A stretch of DNA of 64,000 nt, taken from Ancylobacter tetraedralis. Its GTDB lineage: Bacteria > Pseudomonadota > Alphaproteobacteria > Rhizobiales > Xanthobacteraceae. This document shows, in pieces, positions 1-8,950 of the stretch; positions within the stretch are counted from its first letter, which is position 1, and every line of letters starts with the position of its first letter. The stretch covers positions 310,001 to 374,000 of the forward strand of contig NZ_JACICD010000004.1 in NCBI RefSeq assembly GCF_014195655.1, written 5' to 3'. A program made the translations under genes and the position numbers. Below the pieces are notes generated by a model, which searched no databases, was not told the DNA's origin, and saw nothing but the letters and a program-made list of their open reading frames with translations.

Positions 1-504
1 CAGGATCGGGAAGTTCCACGGGATGATCTGACCGACCACGCCGAGCGGCTCGTGGAAGTGATAGGCGACCGTGTCGTGGTCGATCTCGCTGATGCCGCCT
101 TCCTGTGCCCGCACGGCGCCGGCGAAATAGCGGAAATGGTCGATGGCGAGCGGCATGTCCGCGGCGGTCGTCTCGCGGATCGGCTTGCCGTTGTCCCACG
201 TCTCGGCCAGCGCGAGCAGGTCGAGGTTCTCCTCCATGCGGTCGGCGATCTTGTTGAGGATCAGCGCGCGCTCGCCGGCGCTGGTGCGGCCCCAGGCGCC
301 CTTGGCCGCGTGGGCGGCATCGAGCGCCTTCTCGATATCCTGCGCGTCGGAGCGGGCGATCTCGCAGATCTTGCCGCCGGTGACCGGCGAGGTGTTGTCG
401 AAATAGCGGCCGGCCACCGGCTCGACGAACTGGCCGCCGATGAAGTTGCCGTAGCGCGCCTTGAACGGCGACTGCTTGGTAATGGAGAGTTCGGGTTTGT
501 TCAT
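1..504 (-). CDS. NAD-dependent aldehyde dehydrogenase, N-terminal part (truncated by window edge)
   Basis: The reverse strand encodes about 168 residues beginning [19 protein letters not shown] and running off the left edge. The N-terminal Rossmann part of the aldehyde dehydrogenase superfamily is clear, ending in the [11 protein letters not shown] segment that precedes the NAD-binding region; the catalytic Glu and Cys lie outside the window. The start looks like that of AldB/ExaC-type acetaldehyde dehydrogenases used in ethanol or acetoin breakdown. The start codon follows a GGGAGGA ribosome site. It is divergent from an AcoR-like activator and preceded by a sigma-54 promoter, which fits inducible acetaldehyde oxidation. 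The exact substrate cannot be decided from this fragment. Confidence 0.9.
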   Translation of the reverse strand, partial: MNKPELSITKQSPFKARYGNFIGGQFVEPVAGRYFDNTSPVTGGKICEIARSDAQDIEKALDAAHAAKGAWGRTSAGERALILNKIADRMEENLDLLALAETWDNGKPIRETTAADMPLAIDHFRYFAGAVRAQEGGISEIDHDTVAYHFHEPLGVVGQIIPWNFPIL

Positions 505-538
505 TGTGTATCCTCCCAGGGTGGTGCCGGAAAGGATT

Positions 539-553
539 GCACCGCCCGTGCCA
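539..553 (-). promoter_or_regulatory. Sigma-54 (-24/-12) promoter for the aldehyde dehydrogenase
   Basis: Read on the minus strand the site is TGGCACGGGCGGTGC followed by A. This matches the RpoN consensus TGGCACG-N4-TTGCA with one change in the -12 element (GTGC for TTGC), and the invariant GG and GC are at the correct spacing. It lies 34 bp upstream of the dehydrogenase start codon and next to a gene for a sigma-54-dependent activator. Confidence 0.75.
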
Positions 554-713
554 AGGCGATGCGGCGCCGCACAAAATCGTTACTGCGACACGGCAAAATA
601 TTGATATGACTGACTTAAGATGTTGGATTGGAGCGGCGCCAAAACAAAGGGTGTGGACGCGCGTTCGGAACTTTGCCACAACTGTCGTACAAAACAACAA
701 GAACTAAAAACAC

Positions 714-732
714 GTGTTGCAGAATGCAACAC
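714..732. promoter_or_regulatory. Perfect inverted repeat, candidate upstream activator site for the AcoR-like regulator
   Basis: GTGTTGCAGAATGCAACAC is a perfect 7-bp inverted repeat with a 5-bp spacer. It sits about 160 bp upstream of the -24 box of the sigma-54 promoter, a usual distance for enhancer sites bound by Fis-type HTH activators. It also lies just upstream of the regulator's own ribosome site, so autoregulation is possible. Binding is inferred. Confidence 0.6.
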
Positions 733-745
733 TCGGGAGGTGCCA

Positions 746-2620
746 ATGCGTGCCGACGCAACGCCAAGGGCGGTTTCCGTCGCCCGTCGGCAGTTTTTCG
801 ATCACGGGCGTCCGCCGCAATCGCTGATCGCCGAGCCGATCCTGCGCTCCTGGCGCCGCTGCGCCGACCGTGGCCTCGACAATCACAGCCTGCCCTCGCT
901 GGTGCCGCTGACCGAGGGCGAATTGCGCGAGGCGAGCGAGCGCAATGAGCGCCTGCGCCGGCTCAGCCGGCCGGAGATCGAGAGCCTCTATGCCGAGGCG
1001 ATGCAGACCGGCTGCGTGGTCATCCTCACCGATCCGAACGGGCTGATCCTCGATTCGCGCGGCAATGCGGGCTTCGCCTCGCGCGCCGCGCAGGTGGCGC
1101 TGCGCCCCGGCGTCAGCTGGAGCGAGAACGCCACCGGCACCAATGCGGTCGGCACCGCGCTGCTGGAGTGCCGGCCCATCGCCGTGCATGGCGGCGAGCA
1201 TTATCTCGACCCGCACGGCATCCTCAGCTGCTCGGCCGCGCCCATCATGGACCCCTATGGTCGCGCGGTCGGCGTGCTGGACCTCTCCGGCCCGGCGGCG
1301 GTGGATCACCGGCATGCCCTGGGGCTGGTGCGCCTCGCGGCCGAGCAGATCGAGCATCGCTTCTTCGACGAGGGGTTCGCCGACATGCGCGTTCTGCGCG
1401 TGGGCGACGACCGGGCGCTGCTGGGCACGCCGCGCGAGGGCGTATTGGTGTTCGACGGCGACCGGCTGGTGGCGGCCAACCGGCATGCGCTCGGCCTGTT
1501 GCACATGGACTGGTCGGCGCTCGGGCGGCTGCGGGCCGACGAACTGGTGGAGCGCCTGCCGGAGGGCGGGCAGGTCGCGCGGCTGGAGGCGGCCGGCGGG
1601 CGGGCGCTGTTCGCGCGGCTCGACGGCGAGCGTCGCGTCGCGGCGCTGCGCCCGGCTCCGCCCCGGCCGGCCGGTCCTTTCGGCGATCTCGTGCTGCGCG
1701 AGGAGGACGAGAAGGCGCTGGCCCGGGCGATCAAGATGATCGTGGCCGGCGTGCCCGTTCTGGTGCAGGGCGAGACCGGCACCGGCAAGGAGATGGCCGC
1801 GCGCGAAATCCATCGCAAGGGCCCCCGCGCGAGCGGCCCCTTCGTGGCGGTGAACTGCGCGGCAATTCCCGAGACGCTGATCGAGGCCGAGCTGTTCGGC
1901 TATGAGGAGGGCGCCTTCACCGGAGCCCGCCGCAACGGCCGCAAGGGCCTGCTGCGCGAGGCCGATGGCGGCGTGCTGTTCCTCGACGAGATCGGCGACA
2001 TGCCGCTGGCGCTGCAGTCGCGGCTGCTGCGGGTGCTGCAGGACCACGAGGTGCAGCCGCTCGGCGGCGGCAAGCCGGTGCGCGTGGATTTCGCGCTCAT
2101 CTGCGCCACCCACCGCAATCTCAAGGAACGGGTGGAGGCGCAGACCTTCCGCTCCGACCTTTATTTCCGCATCGCCCATTTCACCCTCGATCTGCCGGCC
2201 GTGCGCCAGCTGGGCGACCGGTTGCCGGCGGTGCGCGAACTGTGGAGCCGGGTTGCGCATGACCGCGGGCTGATGCTCTCGCCCGCCTGCGAAAGGCATC
2301 TGGCGGATTATCACTGGCCGGGCAATTTCCGCCAGCTGGTCGGCACGCTGCGCATGCTGGCGGCGCTGGCCGAGCCGGACCGGCCGGTTGAGGCGGACAT
2401 GCTCCCTCCCGACATTCGCGCCGCGACGCCGGAGCCTTGCCAGATCATCCTCCACGATTCCTCCGCGCCGAGCCGCCCGGAGGGGGGAATGTCGCTCGAC
2501 GCGCTGACGGTGGAGGCGATGCGGCGCACGCTGGATTCCTGCGGCGGCAATGTCTCGCAGGCCGCCAAGCGGCTCGGCATCAACCGCTCCACACTCTATC
2601 GCCGCCTGCTGAACGCCTGA
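746..2620 (+). CDS. Sigma-54-dependent transcriptional activator, AcoR family
   Basis: The 624-residue protein has an N-terminal sensory GAF-like region, a AAA+ domain with Walker A GETGTGKE, the sigma-54 contact loop GAFTGA, Walker B FLDEIGD, and a C-terminal Fis-type helix-turn-helix (GGNVSQAAKRLGINRSTLYR). This is the AcoR layout, in which a small metabolite such as acetoin or an aldehyde activates transcription of dehydrogenase genes. I chose the ATG at 746 because GGGAGG lies 5 bp upstream; an in-frame ATG at 620 would overlap the divergent promoter region. The likely target is the aldehyde dehydrogenase on the other strand. Confidence 0.9.
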   Translation: MRADATPRAVSVARRQFFDHGRPPQSLIAEPILRSWRRCADRGLDNHSLPSLVPLTEGELREASERNERLRRLSRPEIESLYAEAMQTGCVVILTDPNGLILDSRGNAGFASRAAQVALRPGVSWSENATGTNAVGTALLECRPIAVHGGEHYLDPHGILSCSAAPIMDPYGRAVGVLDLSGPAAVDHRHALGLVRLAAEQIEHRFFDEGFADMRVLRVGDDRALLGTPREGVLVFDGDRLVAANRHALGLLHMDWSALGRLRADELVERLPEGGQVARLEAAGGRALFARLDGERRVAALRPAPPRPAGPFGDLVLREEDEKALARAIKMIVAGVPVLVQGETGTGKEMAAREIHRKGPRASGPFVAVNCAAIPETLIEAELFGYEEGAFTGARRNGRKGLLREADGGVLFLDEIGDMPLALQSRLLRVLQDHEVQPLGGGKPVRVDFALICATHRNLKERVEAQTFRSDLYFRIAHFTLDLPAVRQLGDRLPAVRELWSRVAHDRGLMLSPACERHLADYHWPGNFRQLVGTLRMLAALAEPDRPVEADMLPPDIRAATPEPCQIILHDSSAPSRPEGGMSLDALTVEAMRRTLDSCGGNVSQAAKRLGINRSTLYRRLLNA

Positions 2621-2682
2621 GGCGGGGAACCCGTGCGCCACCCATCCGTTGCCTTCGTGAGACACACCCGAAGGAGACAGCC

Positions 2683-2940
2683 ATGGCCCGCGATCCCCGC
2701 CTGCTCGACCAGAACCCGGTCGTCATCGATCCCGCCGATGTCGAGGCGGTGCTGAAGGACGAGCCCACGCCGATATCCGATCCCCGCCACCCGCCGCTGG
2801 AGGAGGTGAGCAACGACAATGCCCCCGGTGACGGGAAGGCGAAGGAGCGGACGGCCGGCCGCTATGAGCGCGACAGCGTGCAGACGGTGGACGGTTCGCG
2901 CCACGGCACGCCGCTGAAGCCGGAAGATCCGCGCCGGTGA
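2683..2940 (+). CDS. Small hydrophilic hypothetical protein
   Basis: This 85-residue protein begins MARDPRLLDQNPVVID and has an AAGGAGA ribosome site 7 bp before the ATG. It is rich in Asp, Glu, Pro, Lys and Arg, with no membrane segment or signal peptide, and is probably largely disordered. It starts 62 bp after the AcoR-like regulator on the same strand and may be cotranscribed. I do not recognise the family. Codon use resembles its neighbours and the ribosome site is good, so it is probably a real gene. Confidence 0.7.
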   Translation: MARDPRLLDQNPVVIDPADVEAVLKDEPTPISDPRHPPLEEVSNDNAPGDGKAKERTAGRYERDSVQTVDGSRHGTPLKPEDPRR

Positions 2941-2962
2941 ACGGGCGGTTGGTATTCTGACG

Positions 2963-3026
2963 GCAACGGGTTGTGCGGGTTTGCGGAGATGGAATCATCT
3001 GCCCGTCGACGCGACCAACCCGTTGC
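2963..3026. repeat. Nested inverted repeats downstream of the small hypothetical gene
   Basis: GCAACGGGTTG (2963-2973) pairs perfectly with CAACCCGTTGC (3016-3026). A smaller hairpin, AGATG-GAAT-CATCT, lies in the loop at 2988-3001. A T-run (TTTTT) follows at about 3038. The whole may be a terminator for the regulator transcript or part of a small RNA. The 2941-3415 gap otherwise shows no convincing gene. Confidence 0.5.
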
Positions 3027-3415
3027 GTTTGCTGCGTCTTTTTAGGCTCCATCTCAAAAACTGGCGGGCCGGACGCGAGAGGGATGACGCCGCCGCGCCT
3101 CGCCCGCGCCGCCTCAATGCCGCGCGCCCTGCCCGCGCCGATGCATCCGGCTCAAGACACCCTCGACGACCTCACGGGTTTTCCGGCGGAAAGCCGCCCT
3201 GGAGACGGCTTCACATCGTTTCGGCGATGATCGCCTGATCATGAATCCCATGCGGCGGCGATGCCCGATGCGTCGGCTGCATTGCAGGATCGCCGTCCGC
3301 CGCACATATGCGCGGTTCGCTCCTTGATCGGGCGGCTGGAAAATATCGATACATGCCTGCTAGAGATGGTCAGCGCGCCGCGCGTGCGGTGCGAAAGCCG
3401 AGTGAGGTATGTGAG

Positions 3416-4021
3416 ATGGCTTCGGAAAGTGAGGCCAAGGCCGAGACGCTCCACGAAAGTGAATTTCGCAATATCGGGTTTCGCATTCGTGTCGAGCGGC
3501 GCACGCGCAAGATGCGGCTCAAGGATCTCGCCGATACGGCGGGCTGCTCCGAGAGCCTGCTGTCGCGTGTCGAGAACGGCCTCGTCATTCCTTCGCTGAC
3601 GACGCTGCACCGGCTGTGCCGCGCGCTGGGAATCTCCGTCACCGCCCTGCTGAACGCCGACAGCGACGAGTCGCTGGTCATCTACCGCAATGGCGAACGG
3701 CCCAAATATAGCGGCAGCGGGTTCGTCGAGGGCGATGGCAGCATGGCGGAAAGCCTGGTGCCCTATGCCCCGCAGCGCATGCTGGAAGCCCATATCATGC
3801 ATGTTCCCTCGAACGGCGATTGGTGCGGGCCTTATCGCCATGCCGGCGAGGAAGTCGGCTATGTCCTGGAGGGCGCGCTGGAGCTGAAGGTCAACGGCAC
3901 GGTGTCGATCATCAATGTCGGCGACAGTTTCTTCTTCGAGTCCGAGCTGGAGCATTTCTATCGCGCCAGCGGCGATGCGCATTGCCGGATCATCTGGGTG
4001 AACACGCCGGTCACGTTCTGA
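3416..4021 (+). CDS. XRE-cupin transcriptional regulator
   Basis: The protein of about 201 residues has an N-terminal XRE helix-turn-helix (RLKDLADTAGCSESLLSRVE) followed by a C-terminal cupin barrel (HAGEEVGYVLEGALELKVNG; SFFFESELEHFY). This layout is typical of regulators such as PuuR that sense a small catabolic ligand and control amine or amino acid degradation genes. I chose the ATG at 3416 (MASESEAKAE); in-frame ATGs at 3353 and 3308 would add 21 and 36 residues with poorer ribosome sites. It precedes the ten-gene catabolic operon on the same strand and is its likely repressor. Confidence 0.88.
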   Translation: MASESEAKAETLHESEFRNIGFRIRVERRTRKMRLKDLADTAGCSESLLSRVENGLVIPSLTTLHRLCRALGISVTALLNADSDESLVIYRNGERPKYSGSGFVEGDGSMAESLVPYAPQRMLEAHIMHVPSNGDWCGPYRHAGEEVGYVLEGALELKVNGTVSIINVGDSFFFESELEHFYRASGDAHCRIIWVNTPVTF

Positions 4022-4059
4022 ACGGTTGATAGCCAATTAGGCAGATGGAATGCGTTCTG

Positions 4060-4074
4060 TGCAAGTGACTTGCA
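4060..4074. promoter_or_regulatory. Palindromic operator candidate, copy 1
   Basis: TGCAAGTGACTTGCA is a perfect 7-1-7 palindrome 38 bp after the regulator stop codon. Its core, CAAGT-G-ACTTG, recurs at 4478. The shared half AAGT-S-ACTTGCATG makes the two sites look like one protein's binding sites, most simply the XRE-cupin regulator's. Confidence 0.65.
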
Positions 4075-4477
4075 TGGAAGGGAATGGTCCCGCGGCCGCG
4101 CGCCGTTCGAACCCTGGCGAATGAGCGGATGCGGCGTGGCTCGCGCCGTCCAATTTCAACCGCTATCCCTGAGGAAGGCCCCGCGCCTTGCACGCGCGGC
4201 GATGGCTGTGGTTGCGCGCTGATCCGATAAAACTGATTTAATTTCAATATTTTGTCGGAACTGCCGTCATTGCGGGCGCGTTCGCGATGCGCGGCTGGCA
4301 TGTGCCGCGGATGTCATCCACCCGGCTGTCAACGCGGGGGATGGCCCATGCGCGACCTGTAAGGAGCGCCGCATTCCGGCAGGCCGTCCGGGAGGCGAAA
4401 CATCCCCGCACAATCCCGAGAGCTGCCCGATTTTTGGACTGGACGATAACGAATACGCAATCTAATTTCTCTTCATT

Positions 4478-4488
4478 CAAGTCACTTG
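4478..4488. promoter_or_regulatory. Palindromic operator candidate, copy 2
   Basis: CAAGTCACTTG is a perfect 5-1-5 palindrome that shares its core and right flank (CATG) with the copy at 4060. It lies about 20 bp upstream of the hyuA start codon, where a bound repressor would block transcription. Confidence 0.65.
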
Positions 4489-4508
4489 CATGAAGGTTGC
4501 GAAGTCCG

Positions 4509-6599
4509 ATGGATACCGTGGGTGTCGATACAGGCGGAACGTTCTGCGATCTTGTTGTCATCGACGCGCAGGGCCAAACCTCCGTTCACAAGTCTCCTTC
4601 CACCCCCCATGACAATGCGCAGGGCGTGTTCGACGTTCTCCGCGTGGCGGAAGGTGTCCGGTCCGGCAGTGCCGGCACCTTCTATTCCAATATCGAGTCC
4701 TTCTCGCTCGGCACGACGATCGCCACCAATACCGTCGTCACCCATACCGGCGCCAAGGTGGGGCTGATCACCACCATGGGCCATGCCGACATGATCTCGA
4801 TCATGCGGGTGAACGGGCGCGTCGCCGGGCGCCCGCTGTCGGAAATCCAGAACTACTCGATCACCAGCAAGCCGGCGCCCATCATCCCCAAGACCCGCAT
4901 CGTCGAGCTGAACGAGCGGATCGACTATGCCGGCGATGTCGTCATCCCGCTCAAGGACGACGAGGCGCTGGCCGCCATCGCCCGCCTTGTCGCCGCCGGC
5001 GTCGAGAGCATCGCGGTGTCGCTGCTGTGGAGCTTCGTCAATCCAGCGCATGAGCAGCGCATCGAAGCGCTGATCAAGGAGCGTCACCCCGAGATTTTCG
5101 TCTCGCTCGGCTCCTCGCTCTCGCGGCGCCTCGGCGAATATGAGCGGACCGAGGCCGCCGTGATCAACGGTTATGTGGCCATCGAGGTCAAGAAATACCT
5201 CCAGAAAGTGTCGGGGGGCCTGGCTTCCTCCGGCGTGACGACGCCGATGCTGGTGATGCACTCCGCCGGCGGTGTCGGCACCGAGGCCAATTCCAGCCAG
5301 CGGCCGATCACGACGCTGTTCTCCGGCCCGGCCGGCGGCGTCGTCGCCTCGCGGCGGGTATGCGAGGCGGCGGGCTACCGCAACGTGGTCTGCGCCGATG
5401 TCGGCGGCACGACCTTCGATGTGGGCCTGATCGTCGATGGCCGCCCGCTGATCCGCAGCACCTCGATCATCGACCAGCGCGTGCTCTATTGCCCGACCAT
5501 CGACATCGTCTCGATCGGCGCCGGCGGCGGCAGCATCGCCTTTGTCGATCCGGTGACGCGGCGGCTCTCCGTCGGCCCGCAAAGCGCCGGGGCGTTTCCC
5601 GGGCCGGCCTGCTACGGTCGCGGCGGCGCCTATCCGACGGTGACCGACGCCAATCTCGTACTCGGCTACATGGATCCCGTCAGCTTTCTCGGCGGGCGGT
5701 TCCCGCTCGATCGCGCGGCGGCGGAAGCCGCGCTTGAGACCCATGTCGCCGGACCGCTCGGCATCAGCGTCGAGGAGGCCGCCATCGGCATCTTCTCCAT
5801 CGTGAACGCCAAGATGGCGGATCTGGTGCGCAAGGTCACGGTGGAGCGGGGGCATGACCCGCGCGACTTCGTGCTGTGCGCCTATGGCGGGCTCGGGCCG
5901 CTGCACGCGCCGTTCTACGCCAGCGACCTTGACGCCATGGCGGTGCTGATCCCGCTCGGCGAAATTTCCTCGGCCTTCAGCGCCTATGGCGTGGCGATGG
6001 CCGATGTCCTCCATGTCCATGAACGTTCGATCACGCTGCGCGAGCCCTTCGTGCAGGCCGATATCCGCGCGGTGTTCGACGAACTGGTCGACGAGGCGCA
6101 TGCCCAACTGCAAAGCGACGGCATCGCGGCGCGGGACCGGCAGATGCGGCACTTCGTCGAGGTGCGATATGTCGGCCAGCTCAACGATCTGGTGGTCGAA
6201 ATCCCCGATCTCGCCATTGGCGGCGGAGAGATCCGCGCCATGTTCGAGCAGCTCTATGTCGAAGCCTTCGGTCCCGGGGCGGCATGGGACAATGCGCCCA
6301 TCGAGATTGTCGGCTTCCGGCTGGAGGCCATCGGACTGCGCAACAAATACGCGGTGGGCGACCAGCCCGTCGGCCCGGCGCCGGTCCCGATCGCCTCGCG
6401 CGAGGTCTACTGGCCGCAATCGGGCGCCTATGTCGCGACCGCCATCTATCGTGGTGGCGAGGTTCTGACCGGTGCGCGGATCGAGGGGCCGGCCATCCTC
6501 GAATATTCCACCACCACGATCACCGTCCCGCCGAAATGGAATTGCGGCGTGGACCGGGTGGGCAATCTGATCCTGAAAAAATCCGGGAGCGCGTCATGA
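4509..6599 (+). CDS. hyuA: Hydantoinase/oxoprolinase family protein, subunit A (HyuA)
   Basis: The 696-residue protein belongs to the HyuA/oxoprolinase/acetone carboxylase ATPase-subunit family. The N-terminal actin-like phosphate motif VGVDTGGTFCD (residues 4-14) and the second motif VCADVGGTTFDVG near residue 300 are clear. Known relatives couple ATP hydrolysis to opening of a cyclic amide (5-oxoproline, N-methylhydantoin, caprolactam) or to carboxylation of ketones. The ATG at 4509 was chosen; an upstream in-frame TTG at 4497 would add four residues. It is the first gene of the operon and overlaps hyuB by ATGA. Neighbouring aminotransferase and semialdehyde dehydrogenase genes favour lactam or imide opening over carboxylation. 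Confidence 0.88.
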   Translation: MDTVGVDTGGTFCDLVVIDAQGQTSVHKSPSTPHDNAQGVFDVLRVAEGVRSGSAGTFYSNIESFSLGTTIATNTVVTHTGAKVGLITTMGHADMISIMRVNGRVAGRPLSEIQNYSITSKPAPIIPKTRIVELNERIDYAGDVVIPLKDDEALAAIARLVAAGVESIAVSLLWSFVNPAHEQRIEALIKERHPEIFVSLGSSLSRRLGEYERTEAAVINGYVAIEVKKYLQKVSGGLASSGVTTPMLVMHSAGGVGTEANSSQRPITTLFSGPAGGVVASRRVCEAAGYRNVVCADVGGTTFDVGLIVDGRPLIRSTSIIDQRVLYCPTIDIVSIGAGGGSIAFVDPVTRRLSVGPQSAGAFPGPACYGRGGAYPTVTDANLVLGYMDPVSFLGGRFPLDRAAAEAALETHVAGPLGISVEEAAIGIFSIVNAKMADLVRKVTVERGHDPRDFVLCAYGGLGPLHAPFYASDLDAMAVLIPLGEISSAFSAYGVAMADVLHVHERSITLREPFVQADIRAVFDELVDEAHAQLQSDGIAARDRQMRHFVEVRYVGQLNDLVVEIPDLAIGGGEIRAMFEQLYVEAFGPGAAWDNAPIEIVGFRLEAIGLRNKYAVGDQPVGPAPVPIASREVYWPQSGAYVATAIYRGGEVLTGARIEGPAILEYSTTTITVPPKWNCGVDRVGNLILKKSGSAS

Positions 6600-8860
6600 G
6601 CTGGGTTGCGGGCGCCGAACGCTATTACGCCGATTTCGAACCGGTGGTCGAGACACTGGCCGGCCATGGGCTGAGCCTGCACCGGGCCGATCCGTCGACC
6701 AAGGTCGACTTCATCACCGATGAAGTGCTGAGCCATAGGCTGTGGCACGTCTGCGACGAGGCCGGCGTCACCATCCGTCACGTCTCGGGCTCGCCCGTCG
6801 CGACGGAAGCCAACGACTTCATGACGGTGATCGCCAGCGAGACCGGCGATGTCGTGTTCATGACGCCGAACCTGCTCTATCAGGCCGCCGCCTTCGAGCC
6901 GATGATCAAGTGGACGCTGATCAACCGCGCCCAGAGCCCGGGCATCGACGATGGCGACATGTTCCTGTGCAACGATCCCTGGGTCGGGGCGGTTCACCAG
7001 AACGACGTCGCGGTGTTTGCGCCGGTGTTCCATGACGGCAAGCTGTTCTGCTGGGTTGGCGCCTCGATCCACGAGGTCGATGTCGGCGGCCCGGCGCCCG
7101 GCAGCTTCTCCATCACCGCGCGCGACGTGTTCGAGGAAGTGCCGCCGCTGCCGCCGGTGAAGATCGTCAAGAATTTCGAGATCCAGTCGGATATCGAGGA
7201 CCTCTATACCCGGCGCTCGCGCCAGCCGCTGCTGCTGTCGCTCGACCTCAGGGCGCAGATCGCCGCCAACAACGTGGCGCGCAGCCGCATTCTCGAAGCG
7301 ATCGAGAAATACGGTGCCGATACCGTCAAGGCGGTGATGGGGCGGGTGATGGACCGCGCCGAGGCGCAGCTGCGCGCCCGGCTGCGCGAACTGCCCGACG
7401 GCGTGTGGCGGCATGTCGACTTTCAGGAAACCGCGTTTGCCGGCGATCGTGGCATCTATGCCGGGCGGCTGGAACTGACCAAGGCGGGCGATCATCTCCA
7501 TTTCGACTTCACGGGGTCGGCGGCGCAGGTCGGGCTGATCAACTCCGCCACATCCGGAACGCGGGCGGGGGTGCTGGCCGGCATCCTGCCGCTGCTGGTC
7601 GGCGATATTCCATGGGCGCTCGGCGGGCTGCAGCGCTGCATCGCGATCACCAATCCGCGCGGCACGATGCTGAATGCGGAATACCCCGCGGCGGTGAGCA
7701 TGGGCTCGATCACCGGCACCTGGCTCGCGCATAATTGCGCCCACGCCGCCATTTCCAAGATGATGCTCTGCCACCCCGAGCACGGGCGGCGGGCGCTGTC
7801 GGGCGGCGGCGGTTCGTGGCCGGCGATGCAGCTATTCGGCTGGGACAAGACGGGCTACGCCTTCGTGACGCAGTTTCAGGAGGCCAACCTTGCCGGCTTC
7901 GGCGCGCGCTCCTTTGCCGATGGGGTGAATACGGCCGGCGCCTATTGCATCCCCTCGGCTCGTATTCCCAATGTCGAGGCCACCGAGTTCACCTGGCCAC
8001 TGCTGGTTCTGTGCCGGGGCGAGGCCATCGATACCGGCGGCGCGGGCAAGTGGCGCGGCGGGGCCGGCGGCAAGTTCTCGTTCGTGCTGCACAAGACCAA
8101 CCGCAATTTCACCCATGTGTCCGCGGCCTTCCACGTCGCCGTGCCCAATGGCGGGGCGCTCAGCGGCGGCCTGCCGGGCGCCTCGGTCGTCTATTCGATG
8201 CAGCGCGACAGCGATGTACTGGCCCGCCTCGCGCAGGGGCAGATTCCGCAGGAGATCGCTTCCCTCAGCGGCACGCTCGATATCCTGCCGCCGAAATCGC
8301 AGACCGAGCAGGGCCGGGACGATGTCTACGCCATCACCTTCTTCGGTGGCGGCGGCTATGGCGACCCGCTCGATCGCGAGCCGGAGAGCGTTCTCCACGA
8401 TGTGGCGGAAGGTTTCGTCTCGCGGGCCGAGGCGGCGCGGCTCTATGGCGTGGTGATCGAGGGCGGGGCGGTCGACAGGGCCGCGACGCAGGCGCGCCGG
8501 ACCATCATCCGCGCCGACCGGCTCGGCGGGAAGGTGCCGGTCGCGCGGCGCGACACGCCGGCCGCGGTGCCGGAAGGCGGCATCGGCCTCAATGATTACA
8601 CCATGCTCGCCAGCCGCCGGCTGACCTGCCGGTGCTGCGGCCAGGATCACGGGCCGGCGGACGAGAACTACAAGCTCGCGCTCGTCATGCGCACGATGCC
8701 GATCGCGGACCTGTCGCCGACCATGGCGGACCCTGCCGATTTCATCGACGAGCCGGTCGAGTTCAGGTCGTTCATCTGCCCGGGATGCGGGACGCAGGTC
8801 GAAACCGAGGTGGCGCTCGCCCGCGAGGCGCCGCTCTGGGACGTGCAGCTGGTTCATTAG
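6596..8860 (+). CDS. hyuB: Hydantoinase/oxoprolinase family protein, subunit B (HyuB), with C-terminal Cys-rich extension
   Basis: The 754-residue HyuB-family subunit is the catalytic partner of HyuA. The conserved core covers roughly residues 1-600, with glycine-rich segments such as FTGSAAQVGLINSATSG and FFGGGGYGDPLDR. HyuB proteins are often 500-600 residues; here the C-terminal part carries Cys678, Cys680, Cys681 and a CPGC pair at 728/731, which could bind zinc. A Cys-rich partner is known as the separate gamma subunit in acetone and acetophenone carboxylases, so this looks like a fused equivalent. The start overlaps the hyuA stop. Confidence 0.87.
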   Translation: MSWVAGAERYYADFEPVVETLAGHGLSLHRADPSTKVDFITDEVLSHRLWHVCDEAGVTIRHVSGSPVATEANDFMTVIASETGDVVFMTPNLLYQAAAFEPMIKWTLINRAQSPGIDDGDMFLCNDPWVGAVHQNDVAVFAPVFHDGKLFCWVGASIHEVDVGGPAPGSFSITARDVFEEVPPLPPVKIVKNFEIQSDIEDLYTRRSRQPLLLSLDLRAQIAANNVARSRILEAIEKYGADTVKAVMGRVMDRAEAQLRARLRELPDGVWRHVDFQETAFAGDRGIYAGRLELTKAGDHLHFDFTGSAAQVGLINSATSGTRAGVLAGILPLLVGDIPWALGGLQRCIAITNPRGTMLNAEYPAAVSMGSITGTWLAHNCAHAAISKMMLCHPEHGRRALSGGGGSWPAMQLFGWDKTGYAFVTQFQEANLAGFGARSFADGVNTAGAYCIPSARIPNVEATEFTWPLLVLCRGEAIDTGGAGKWRGGAGGKFSFVLHKTNRNFTHVSAAFHVAVPNGGALSGGLPGASVVYSMQRDSDVLARLAQGQIPQEIASLSGTLDILPPKSQTEQGRDDVYAITFFGGGGYGDPLDREPESVLHDVAEGFVSRAEAARLYGVVIEGGAVDRAATQARRTIIRADRLGGKVPVARRDTPAAVPEGGIGLNDYTMLASRRLTCRCCGQDHGPADENYKLALVMRTMPIADLSPTMADPADFIDEPVEFRSFICPGCGTQVETEVALAREAPLWDVQLVH

Positions 8861-8885
8861 CCTGGTGAAAGGTGACGTTCGGCTT

Positions 8886-8897
8886 CGCGTGCACGCG
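8886..8897. repeat. 12-bp perfect palindrome between hyuB and the binding-protein gene
   Basis: CGCGTGCACGCG lies in the 90-bp gap after hyuB. It can form a short hairpin or act as a protein-binding site; its role is unknown. Confidence 0.4.
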
Positions 8898-8950
8898 TGA
8901 AGAAAGATCGAGTGAGTCAATCAACGCGATCCAACAATCAGAGGGCTGTC

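Larger units (their letters stand above)
4022..4508. other. Intergenic control region between the XRE-cupin gene and the hyu operon
   Basis: This 487-bp stretch has no credible gene. It holds two matching palindromes near its ends and an AT-rich segment around 4213-4260 that could hold a promoter. Confidence 0.6.

Noticed and set aside
704..2665. A 653-codon minus-strand frame across the AcoR-like gene
   Set aside because: It is the antisense shadow of a regulator with full AAA+ motifs.
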